Below, one piece after another: positions 24,486 through 32,236 of a stretch of DNA of 64,000 nucleotides. The first letter of the stretch is position 1. The number at the start of each line of letters is the position of its first letter. The notes under the pieces are model-generated. The model did no database searches and was not told the DNA's origin. It saw only the letters and a list, made by a program, of their open reading frames with translations. Position numbers and translations under genes: made by a program. The stretch is from PFJX01 sp964542455 (GTDB lineage: Bacteria > Pseudomonadota > Gammaproteobacteria > Burkholderiales > Thiobacillaceae), in NCBI GenBank assembly GCA_964542455.1, contig CAZIUC010000016.1, positions 24,048 through 88,047 of the forward strand, written 5' to 3'.

Positions 24486-26783
24486 ATGCCCTTACTTGCC
24501 CGCGTCGTCCTGATCCTGCTGCTTGCCATCAACGCGGCCCTGGCCGCTCCCGACGGCGAGAAGCAGATCGGTCTGATCGGCGAGGGGCGCTACGAGGAAC
24601 TGGCCAATCAGTACGAAAGCCTGCTGCAAGCGCCCAAGGCCAGCGCGGCCGACCTACATGGCCTGTGTTACGCCTACCACAAGATCAAGAACTACGAGCG
24701 CCTGGGGCAATGTCTGGATCGCCTTGAACAACGTATCCAGCAGGGCGACAAGGAAGGCCGTCTGTTCGGGGCCGATGACCTGACCCCCTATGCCGCCATC
24801 CTGCGTTCCGAATCCGCCAATGAACTGGGCGACTACATGCTTGCCATCAGCGAGGCGGGGCGGGCGCTGGACTGGTATGACCGGGAGCGCGAAGGCACGC
24901 AGGTGGAGATCGACTCGCTGGCGGCACTAGTGCTGGCGCTGAGCCGGGTGGGCGACCAGGACGCGGCGCGGGAATACGTCAAGCGGCTGGAAAAGGTCTC
25001 CACCGGCGGCTGGTTCAGCAACGATTTCAAGACCGCGAAATCACTGGCCCTGGCGCGTAGCTATCTGGCCCTGGGCGCTTACGAGCAGGCTTACAAGGCA
25101 TTGAGCAGCGATTTTTTGTTCGAGGCGAGCGCGTTGCTCGATCGCCTGTTCAGTGGCGCCGTCCTGACCGGCGAAAATCTCTGGCTCTGGCAGGATCTGC
25201 CGCGCCAGTACATGTTGGGCAAGGCCTTGCTGGAAAGCGGTCGCGTGGAAGAGGCCAGTCGGCGCCTAAACGCGCTGGCCGCTTCACCGAATATTCGCCA
25301 GAACGGCGAAATCTACTGGCAATTGCTCTACGACCTGGGCCGCCTGAGCAAGCGCGCGGGTGATCTGGCCAAGGCGGTGGATTATTTCCAGCGCGCCGTC
25401 GAGGTGATCGAACAGCATCGCCAGCACATCGACACCGAAGCCAACAAGATCGGTTTCGCCGCCGACCGCCAGGTGGTCTACGCGGATCTGGTGGATGCCT
25501 TGTTCCGTCTCGGCCGTTATCCGGAAATGTTGGAATACGTCGAGCGGGCCAAGGCGCGCGCCCTGGTCGATCTGCTGGCGCGCAAATGGCGCGCGGCACC
25601 GCCGGAAAAGCTGGAAAAGACGGCCGCTGAACAGTTCAGCCGAATCAGCCGCCTGGAAGAACAATCGCGCCGACAGATGCAGTCGCGCAATGCGCTGGCG
25701 AAAGATCCGAGCGGTGAGGTGAAACAGGCACGCCAGGCCCTGTTCCAGGCCGATCCCATGTTCGCCAGCCTGATCGCCGTTTATGGTGTCGAAGCGGAAC
25801 ATATCCGCCAGCGCTTGCGGGGTGACGAGACCTTGCTGGAATACTTTGCCTGGGGTGGCAATCTCTACGTTTTGACCGTGGACAGGGAGAGCGTGCAGGC
25901 CGCGAAACTCGATGGTGCCGGCCTCGCCGATCTGGTGAACGACTATCGTCGCGCGGTGGCGGCGCGGTCGCCGGAGGTGCAATCGCTGGCGCGACGCCTG
26001 TATGACCGTCTGCTGCGGCCGGTAGAAAACAGACTCAAGCCGCGGCTTACCCTGGTGCCACATGGGCCGTTGCACTACCTCTCCTTCGCCGCCCTCCATG
26101 ACGGCAACGACTGGCTGATGCGGAAATACAGCCTGCGCGTTCTGCCCAGCGCCAATGTCGATACCATGCTGCAAACCCGGCCGGGGCGGGGCGCCGCATC
26201 CTCGCTGATTCTGGCCAATCCCGATACCGGAGTGGCGGCCAACGACTTGCAACATGCTGATGTGGAGGCTCGCGCCATCGCCGGCTTGCTGCCGAACGCG
26301 CGGGTGCTCAGTCGCCGCGCGGCCTCTGAAACCGCGTTGCGTGAACAGGCCGGTAACGCCACCTATATTCACCTCGCCAGCCACGGTAAATTCCGCGCGG
26401 CGGAACCGCTCAAGTCCTTCCTCCTGCTGGCGCCCGATGCCGCGAACGACGGCGTGCTCAGCGTCGACGAAATCTATGGGCTGCGTCTCAATGCCGATCT
26501 GGTGGCGCTGAGCGCCTGTGACACCGGTCTTGGTCAAGGCAGCCCGGGTGATGATCTGGTCGGTTTCGTGCGTGGTTTCTTTTATTCCGGCGCGCGTTCT
26601 CTGCTCGCCAGTTACTGGAGCGTGGACGACGCGGCGACCTCGGAACTCATGCAGTCCTTCTACGCAAACCTGGATCGCCTGGGCAAGGCGGAAGCGCTGC
26701 GGCAGGCGCAGGCCGAGGTGGCCCGGAGTCGCCCGGCGCCTTTTTACTGGGCGGGTTTCTACTTGGCCGGCCAGGGAGAATGA
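24486..26783 (+). CDS. Exported TPR-CHAT caspase-like protease
   Basis: A 765-residue protein. Residues 1-20 look like a signal peptide (LILLLAINAALAAPDG), followed by a TPR-like helical region (about 25-400) and a C-terminal CHAT domain (about 480-765). The catalytic dyad is present: His633 in HLASHGK and Cys678 in LSACDTGLG. CHAT enzymes are caspase-clan proteases that are usually switched on by partner proteins. A periplasmic location is unusual compared with cytoplasmic CHAT effectors such as the CRISPR-linked TPR-CHAT. The stop overlaps the next start. Confidence 0.88.
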   Translation: MPLLARVVLILLLAINAALAAPDGEKQIGLIGEGRYEELANQYESLLQAPKASAADLHGLCYAYHKIKNYERLGQCLDRLEQRIQQGDKEGRLFGADDLTPYAAILRSESANELGDYMLAISEAGRALDWYDREREGTQVEIDSLAALVLALSRVGDQDAAREYVKRLEKVSTGGWFSNDFKTAKSLALARSYLALGAYEQAYKALSSDFLFEASALLDRLFSGAVLTGENLWLWQDLPRQYMLGKALLESGRVEEASRRLNALAASPNIRQNGEIYWQLLYDLGRLSKRAGDLAKAVDYFQRAVEVIEQHRQHIDTEANKIGFAADRQVVYADLVDALFRLGRYPEMLEYVERAKARALVDLLARKWRAAPPEKLEKTAAEQFSRISRLEEQSRRQMQSRNALAKDPSGEVKQARQALFQADPMFASLIAVYGVEAEHIRQRLRGDETLLEYFAWGGNLYVLTVDRESVQAAKLDGAGLADLVNDYRRAVAARSPEVQSLARRLYDRLLRPVENRLKPRLTLVPHGPLHYLSFAALHDGNDWLMRKYSLRVLPSANVDTMLQTRPGRGAASSLILANPDTGVAANDLQHADVEARAIAGLLPNARVLSRRAASETALREQAGNATYIHLASHGKFRAAEPLKSFLLLAPDAANDGVLSVDEIYGLRLNADLVALSACDTGLGQGSPGDDLVGFVRGFFYSGARSLLASYWSVDDAATSELMQSFYANLDRLGKAEALRQAQAEVARSRPAPFYWAGFYLAGQGE

Positions 26784-28009
26784 ACATGCGGGGAATGATT
26801 CTGGCGCTAATTGTTGTTACGTTTTCCCTGACGGCACAGGCCGCGCCGGGCAGGTTGCTGCGTGACGAAAACCTGCGTCAGGAAGCGGGTCGAGATGCGC
26901 GGGTGCTGGCGCTGCTTTCGCGGAACAATCCGGTGGAAATATTGGAACGCCGAGGCGGCTGGCTACGGATCAGCGCGCCACAAGGCGAAGGCTGGGTGCG
27001 CCTGCTGTCGGTGCGCGGTGATGTGGCGGCGCAAGGCGCGCCCCTTGCCGAGTTGAAGGCCGAATTGATGCCCGGGTCGCAGCCTATCGAATCGCGTCTG
27101 GTCGCCGTGGCGGGCTTCCGTGGCGGCGAGGACGAAGAGCGGATCGAAGCGGCCGGCCGCAAGGCGTTGGAGATGCTTGACAGCTACCGGCTGCCGGGTG
27201 CTTCGCTCAGCGTCGATGCGGGGCGCCAGTTTGCTTCGGCTTGCGCTCCACTGTCTTTTCCGGAAGTGGCCAAAGCATCGGCACCGAGTGGCGCGCGCCT
27301 GTCCCTGATGTCGGCCTGGCTGTTGAACCGGATGAGCGTCGAGGATGAAGCCAAGATCGGACGTGCGCTCGCAGCCCGCTTGCTGACCATCCTGCCCCCC
27401 GTCGATGATCCCGACCTGCAGCGTTACCTCAATCAGGTCGGGAACCGGATGGTCGCCGCCATGGGCCGGCAGAGTGATCTGCCCTGGTTGTTTGCCGTGC
27501 TCGACAGCGAGGAGATTTATGCCTACTCCACGCCCGGCGGCCATGTCTTCATCACGCGCGGCCTCTATCGTCTCCTGCGCGATGAGGGAGAGTTGGCGGC
27601 ACTGCTGGCGCGCGAGGTCGTTCACCTGGCCGACAAGCGTCTGCTGCGTGATCTGCGGCAATACGCGCCCAACACCGGTCGCCCACGCGACGAGACGGAT
27701 TTTCTGCGCCAGTTGCTGGGCAACGGGCTGGATATGCTGAGCCGCCCCTATTCCGTCGAAAGCGAATTCGAGGCTGATCGTGCCGCGGTATTGTTGACCG
27801 CGCGTGCCGGTTACGACCCCTATGCCTTGGCCGCTTTCCTGCAAAGCCTGGGAGGCGTGCCTGAGAACGACCCGCGCCAGGCCTTGCTGTCGCGCACGCA
27901 ACCGCGCGCGGATGCCCGCCTGGAGCGTCTGGCGAAAACCATGGAAGAATGCCTGGCCGCCCTGCCGATGAGCCAGACTCGGATCACGCCCCTTTTTCGG
28001 ATGAATTGA
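26780..28009 (+). CDS. SH3b domain fused to an inactive M48-like protease
   Basis: A 409-residue exported protein. Signal peptide to about 21, SH3b domain at about 25-80, a helical module with LVAVAGFRGGEDEE and the LDSYR stretch (107-137), then an M48-like domain (about 185-400). The zinc motif reads REVVH (278-282): the first metal-binding His of HEXXH is Arg278, while the later EFEAD is kept. It is therefore probably a pseudoprotease, fusing the layout of the two SH3b genes to a dead copy of the M48 gene upstream. It may act as a scaffold or inhibitor. Confidence 0.82.
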   Translation: MNMRGMILALIVVTFSLTAQAAPGRLLRDENLRQEAGRDARVLALLSRNNPVEILERRGGWLRISAPQGEGWVRLLSVRGDVAAQGAPLAELKAELMPGSQPIESRLVAVAGFRGGEDEERIEAAGRKALEMLDSYRLPGASLSVDAGRQFASACAPLSFPEVAKASAPSGARLSLMSAWLLNRMSVEDEAKIGRALAARLLTILPPVDDPDLQRYLNQVGNRMVAAMGRQSDLPWLFAVLDSEEIYAYSTPGGHVFITRGLYRLLRDEGELAALLAREVVHLADKRLLRDLRQYAPNTGRPRDETDFLRQLLGNGLDMLSRPYSVESEFEADRAAVLLTARAGYDPYALAAFLQSLGGVPENDPRQALLSRTQPRADARLERLAKTMEECLAALPMSQTRITPLFRMN

Positions 28010-28039
28010 CATGCAACGACCCTCTCAGCGCTTGCAGCT

Positions 28040-30247
28040 ATGACCCTCAACCAGCGCAGCCGCCGTTTTCTCGGGCAATTCGGACTTTCCCTACTGTTCC
28101 TGCTGATGCTGGCCGGTCACGTGGGGCAGGTCTACAACCTGTTCTTCGTGGCGAAACTGGATGCCGCGCTGTACGACCTGAAGCTGCGTATCTTCCGGCC
28201 GCAAACCGTGGATGAGCGGGTGGTCATCGTCGATATCGACGATAAGAGCCTCAAGGAAATCGGCCGCTGGCCTTGGCCGCGCGAGGAGGTCGCCAAGCTC
28301 ACCCGCAGCCTGTTCGAGCAATACGGCGTTGCCGCCATCGGCTTCGACGTGGTGTTCTCCGAGCCGGATCAAAGCTCCGGGCTGCCGGTGCTGGAGCGCA
28401 TGGCGCGCGGTCCGCTGGCGGGAGACGCCGGCTTCGCGGCCAACCTGGCTCGCCTCCGCCCGCAACTGGATTACGACGGCAAACTGGCCGAAGCGCTAGG
28501 CGGAGGCCCTTCCGTCTTGGGTTACTACTTCAATTTCGCGCCACCCGTGGAGATCAACGGGCAGTTGCCGGCGCCGCTGTTCTCTTGCGCCGAGCTGGCG
28601 AAATACGGCGTCACGCCGCAGCACGCGGTCGGCTACAACGCCAACCTGAATGTCCTGCAAGAGCACGCCGACAGTGCCGCCTTCTACAACATGGAAGCGG
28701 ATTTCGACGGTGTGGCGCGGCGTATGCCGGTGCTCATGGAATACAACGGTCAGTGTTATGGCTCGCTGGCCTTCATGACGACCCGCGCCGGCATGGGGTC
28801 GGAGACCCCGAAGATTGTTCCGGCCCAGGGGTATCGCCCCACCATGCTGGACATGGATGGTCTGCTGGTGCCCCTGGACGCTCAGGCGCTGGCCCTGGTG
28901 CCCTACCGCGCCGCCAATGCCTTCGCCTATGTTTCCGCCAGCGATGTGATCCACACAAGGGTGCCGTCGGCCAGCCTGGAAGGCCGCATCGTGCTGATCG
29001 GTTCCACCGCGCCGGGCATCATGGACCTGCGCGTCACCCCGGTCTCCAAAGTGCTGCCGGGTGTGGAAATTCACGCCAGCCTGATTTCCGGCATTCTCGA
29101 CGGCACGGTGAAATGGGCACCGGCCGGAGTGCGCGGCATGGAACTGGCCAGCATCGCCATCGCCGGCCTGTTGCTGGCCGCTCTGCTGCCGATCGTTTCA
29201 CCACTCTGGGCCGCCCTGGCGACCCTGGGCCTGAGCCTGCTGCTGATCGGAGGAGATTTCTATGCCTGGTCCGCCTGGCATACCCAGCTTCCCCTGGCGG
29301 CATCGCTGCTCGCGGTATTGGGGCTGTTCGTGCTCAACATGAGTTACGGCTTTTTCGTCGAGGCGCGTTCCAAGGCGCAGATCACCAAGCTGTTCGGGCA
29401 ATACATCCCCCCCGAGTTGGTCGACGAAATGGCCAAGGACCCGGCGCGTTACAGCCTGCGCGGCGAATCCAAGGTGATGACCGTGTTGTTCTCCGATATC
29501 GTCAGCTTCACCAGCTTCTCGGAGAAGCTGGAAGCCGCGCAGCTGGCCGAGATGCTCAACATGTACCTCTCCGCCATGACCCGTATCGTTCAGGAGGGAC
29601 GCGGCACCATCGACAAGTACATCGGCGACGCGGTCATGGCTTTCTGGGGCGCGCCCATGAGCGATGAGCATCACGCCCGCGATGCCGTCCTGGTCGCCCT
29701 GGCCATGCAGAAAGGCCTGCTGGAACTCAATCCGCGTCTGCAGGAACATGGCTGGCCACCGGTGAAGATCGGAGTCGGCGTCAATACCGGCCGCATGAGC
29801 GTCGGCAACATGGGTTCCGAATTCCGCATGGCCTACACGGTCATGGCCGACGCGGTGAACCTGGCTTCGCGTCTGGAAGCCCTCACCCGCCAATATGGCG
29901 TCGGTGTGCTGGCGGGAGAGACCACCAAGGCTGATTGCCCGGATCTGAGTTTCCAACTTGTCGATCGAGTGCGGGTCAAGGGCAAGGACGTGCCGGTGGC
30001 CATATACGAACCCCTCGGCATCACGGCGGAGTTGCCGCAGGAACGGCTCAAGGAAGCGGCCTTGTTCGAGGCGGCCCTCACCGATTACCAGGCACGCCGC
30101 TGGGACGAAGCTGAAATCAAGCTGATGCAATTGGGCAAGCTCAACCAGCGCAAGCTGTATCAGGTCTATCTCGACCGCGTCACCCATTTCCGCTTCAACC
30201 CACCCCCGGCCGAGTGGGATGGCGTTTTTACCTACACCACCAAATAG
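28040..30247 (+). CDS. CHASE2-domain adenylate cyclase
   Basis: A 735-residue membrane protein. One N-terminal membrane segment (about 13-35), a periplasmic CHASE2 sensor (about 40-350), three membrane segments (about 355-440), then a class III cyclase domain (about 478-650). Metal-binding Asp is in LFSDIVSFTSF; the purine-specifying lysine is in IDKYIGDAVMAFWG. The transition-state motif is MADAVNLASRLE. This points to cAMP. The start is ATG 28040, because the ATG at 28011 is closed by a stop. The CHASE2 domain can read signals from the periplasm, where the upstream gene products reside. Confidence 0.9.
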   Translation: MTLNQRSRRFLGQFGLSLLFLLMLAGHVGQVYNLFFVAKLDAALYDLKLRIFRPQTVDERVVIVDIDDKSLKEIGRWPWPREEVAKLTRSLFEQYGVAAIGFDVVFSEPDQSSGLPVLERMARGPLAGDAGFAANLARLRPQLDYDGKLAEALGGGPSVLGYYFNFAPPVEINGQLPAPLFSCAELAKYGVTPQHAVGYNANLNVLQEHADSAAFYNMEADFDGVARRMPVLMEYNGQCYGSLAFMTTRAGMGSETPKIVPAQGYRPTMLDMDGLLVPLDAQALALVPYRAANAFAYVSASDVIHTRVPSASLEGRIVLIGSTAPGIMDLRVTPVSKVLPGVEIHASLISGILDGTVKWAPAGVRGMELASIAIAGLLLAALLPIVSPLWAALATLGLSLLLIGGDFYAWSAWHTQLPLAASLLAVLGLFVLNMSYGFFVEARSKAQITKLFGQYIPPELVDEMAKDPARYSLRGESKVMTVLFSDIVSFTSFSEKLEAAQLAEMLNMYLSAMTRIVQEGRGTIDKYIGDAVMAFWGAPMSDEHHARDAVLVALAMQKGLLELNPRLQEHGWPPVKIGVGVNTGRMSVGNMGSEFRMAYTVMADAVNLASRLEALTRQYGVGVLAGETTKADCPDLSFQLVDRVRVKGKDVPVAIYEPLGITAELPQERLKEAALFEAALTDYQARRWDEAEIKLMQLGKLNQRKLYQVYLDRVTHFRFNPPPAEWDGVFTYTTK

Positions 30248-30262
30248 GTGACGAGAAAAGCC

Positions 30263-31024
30263 ATGAAAATCAATGTGCTGGGCTGCTCGGGTGGTATTGG
30301 CGATGGTCGTCATACCACGTCTTTTTTAATCGATGACGACATTCTGCTGGATGCGGGAACCGGCGTCACCCGCCTTACCCGCGCGGCGCTGGCGAAGGTG
30401 GACCACGTATTCCTGACCCATTCCCACCTCGACCACATCCTCTGTCTGCCGCTCCTGCTGGACAGTGTCGCGGGCGAACGCGGCCATGCCCTGGTGCTGC
30501 ATGCCTTGCCGGAGGTCCTGGAAATTCTCAAGGACCACTTGTTCAACTGGCGCATCTGGCCGGATTTTTCGCGCATTCCCAGCGTGGAGGCGCCGTTCCT
30601 GCACTACGCGCCGCTGGAAATCGGCATGCCGGTGCGGTTGGGGAATCGGGAGATCACCGCCATCCCCGCCAACCATGTGGTTCCGGCGGTTGGCTATCTG
30701 TTGCGCGGCTCCAGCGGCAGCCTCCTGTTTTCGGGGGATACCAGCAGCCATGCGGTGCTATGGGAACTGGCCGACGCGGCCAAGGACCTGAAACACCTCA
30801 TCGTCGAGTGTTCCTTTCCCAATGCGCAGGCCGATGTCGCACACGCCTCGAAACATTACTGCCCGGAAACCCTGGCCGCCGATCTCGCCCTGATGCACCC
30901 CGATCCTTCAGTCTGGATCACCCATCTCAAACCCGGCGGCGAGGAGGGCATCATGGCCGAACTGGATGCCCTGGCGCCGGGTCGCGTGCAGGCGCTGGAA
31001 GAGGGGATGGAGTTCGATTTGTAG
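30263..31024 (+). CDS. Class-II 3',5'-cyclic-nucleotide phosphodiesterase (MBL fold)
   Basis: A 253-residue protein from ATG 30263, with gagaaaag upstream as a ribosome site. The signature THSHLDH (52-58) is that of class II cyclic-nucleotide phosphodiesterases, within a metallo-beta-lactamase fold (TTSFLIDDDILLDAGTG before it, HVVPAVGYLL and FSGDTSSH after it). It should degrade the cAMP made by the cyclase 15 bases upstream. A generic MBL hydrolase cannot be excluded, but the motif and neighbour favour the phosphodiesterase. Confidence 0.82.
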   Translation: MKINVLGCSGGIGDGRHTTSFLIDDDILLDAGTGVTRLTRAALAKVDHVFLTHSHLDHILCLPLLLDSVAGERGHALVLHALPEVLEILKDHLFNWRIWPDFSRIPSVEAPFLHYAPLEIGMPVRLGNREITAIPANHVVPAVGYLLRGSSGSLLFSGDTSSHAVLWELADAAKDLKHLIVECSFPNAQADVAHASKHYCPETLAADLALMHPDPSVWITHLKPGGEEGIMAELDALAPGRVQALEEGMEFDL

Positions 31025-31214
31025 GTTTGGGTCCTTGCCTACAAGCCTGCCCAAACAGCATCCTGGAATGGGTTGGGGAAAACCATTCTCCGCTGCCGAT
31101 GGGATCAATTTCGAGTTTGTGCCGCGACATGGGGTGGGGGACTGGTTCTACGGTTAAGGATCAGAAACTGCCAGGAACCTCCCTTCAAGTTGATCAACAT
31201 GAACGACTCATGAT

Positions 31215-31244
31215 CGGCCTTATGTGAAGCTTCACATAAGGCCG
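31215..31244. repeat. Perfect 30-base palindrome
   Basis: The sequence cggccttatgtgaag (31215-31229) is followed directly by its exact reverse complement (31230-31244), with no loop. The zero-spacer symmetry suggests a protein-binding or recombination site rather than a terminator, since no T run follows. Confidence 0.8.
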
Positions 31245-31398
31245 AGCAAGAGACATACGATGCTACCCGCTTGAGTGACCGCAACGCATCGTCCTTGTCT
31301 CCCCAGTAGTGATTCCGCTGGTGTTTCCACGCTAACGCCTGTGATCGGTTATGCCGGCGGCCGTGTATTGCCGGCTTGAAACCCGGTGCCCATAAAAA

Positions 31399-31433
31399 AT
31401 GTCCGCTGTCAAGCATTTCTTGATAGCGGACAT
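31399..31433. repeat. 15-base-arm inverted repeat near the ICE end
   Basis: The arm atgtccgctgtcaag (31399-31413) and cttgatagcggacat (31419-31433) match at 14 of 15 positions around a 5-base loop. It may be a transposon-end remnant or a recombinase site. Confidence 0.65.
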
Positions 31434-31612
31434 CGTGCTAAAAGTCTATAGACAGCAGCAGTTTAGGGGATTTTCCAGTAACTTCGGCCCACTACTGATT
31501 TGTGGACTGGGAGCCACATAGGAGCATCGCGATAGCAAACCCAGGAGCGCTGCAGCGAATGGATTGCGCACGGTAAGACCTCGTTCATCGATCACCATCT
31601 CTGCAAAGTTCC

Positions 31613-31650
31613 CCCCAAAAACGAAAACGCGCAGCTCGTGGGCTGCGCGC
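31613..31650 (-). terminator. Terminator of the small peptide gene
   Basis: On the minus strand the stem cgcgcagc/gctgcgcg (31649-31642 with 31635-31628) is followed by ttttcgttttt. It lies about 40 bases downstream of the 39-codon gene and has the right orientation for it. Confidence 0.75.
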
Positions 31651-31689
31651 TCCTGGCAGAACCGAAGGCCTTGTTACGCGGCCTCGGCA

Positions 31690-31809
31690 TTAACTCGAAG
31701 AAGCATTGGATCGAGCACAGATGAACTGTGCACCTCCAGCGCCAACGAAGACCGACAGTGCCACAGCCCAACTTGCCACGAAATTAAGTTTGAAGTTTGT
31801 TTTCTTCAT
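31690..31809 (-). CDS. 39-residue hydrophobic small peptide
   Basis: The peptide has a basic start (MKKTNFKLNF), one hydrophobic segment (VASWAVALSVFVGAGGA) and a short polar tail with one Cys. The start is chosen by a near-perfect ribosome site, AAGGAGG at 31821-31815, five bases ahead of the ATG. A rho-independent terminator follows. I do not recognise the family. It could be a secreted signal-like peptide, a membrane peptide or a toxin-type small protein. It lies at the very end of the ICE. Confidence 0.55.
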   Translation of the reverse strand: MKKTNFKLNFVASWAVALSVFVGAGGAQFICARSNASSS

Positions 31810-31984
31810 AATTACCTCCTTGGTTTGTTGTGCGTTGGTAAGGGTACGGTGCTTGTTGTTAGTGGGAATCTCACCCAGCAATCGGACGGTTCGCTCTGTC
31901 TTCTGAATCTGTTGATACGTCAGGCTGATTGAACTATCGGTCTTCTCGCTCCAATGCTTCCTCTTTGTGACTGGTATGCACAGT

Positions 31985-32236
31985 TTACCGTGAGGCGGTT
32001 CCAGTTGCTTGACTACTTGCACGGCCCCCTTTCCTGAATCCCCGATCCCCAGCCATGAAAGCCTCAAGCATGTAAGGGACCAGCGCCATCGCATCGACCA
32101 TCTCGCCATAGGTCTGTGCGTGCATAGCGGCGTATCGGTCAAGTTTGGCCTTGAGGTCAGCCGGGCACGCAAAAGTCAGCTTGATGCTCTCGGTCTTGGG
32201 CAGCGGCCCCAGCCGCAGCTTGCGCGTAGTGCTCAT
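31985..32236 (-). CDS. DUF2274 protein downstream of trbI
   Basis: An 83-residue protein (MSTTRKLRLGPLPKTESIKL) that typically ends the trb operon of Tn4371-like elements. Its ATG overlaps the trbI stop by 4 bases. The pattern of a short strand followed by two helices resembles ribbon-helix-helix regulators, but no function is established. The longer open frame upstream overlaps trbI and is a shadow. Confidence 0.8.
   Translation of the reverse strand: MSTTRKLRLGPLPKTESIKLTFACPADLKAKLDRYAAMHAQTYGEMVDAMALVPYMLEAFMAGDRGFRKGGRASSQATGTASR

Larger units (their letters stand above)
31025..31689. other. Gene-poor junction between chromosome and ICE
   Basis: No convincing gene is present. The stretch holds a perfect 30-base palindrome, a 15-base-arm inverted repeat, and the terminator of the small peptide gene at its end. 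The trb end of Tn4371-type elements lies just beyond trbI, so the attachment site should be here or slightly further on. I could not find a matching direct repeat because the other end is outside the window. Confidence 0.6.

Noticed and set aside
31105..31416. A 103-codon minus-strand frame across the 30-base palindrome
   Set aside because: No ribosome site precedes it, it contains both inverted repeats of the junction, and the translation shows no recognisable domain.
31025..31985. tRNA gene or clear attachment repeat at the ICE end
   Set aside because: No tRNA-like cloverleaf or known Tn4371-type core repeat could be recognised, and the other end is outside the window.
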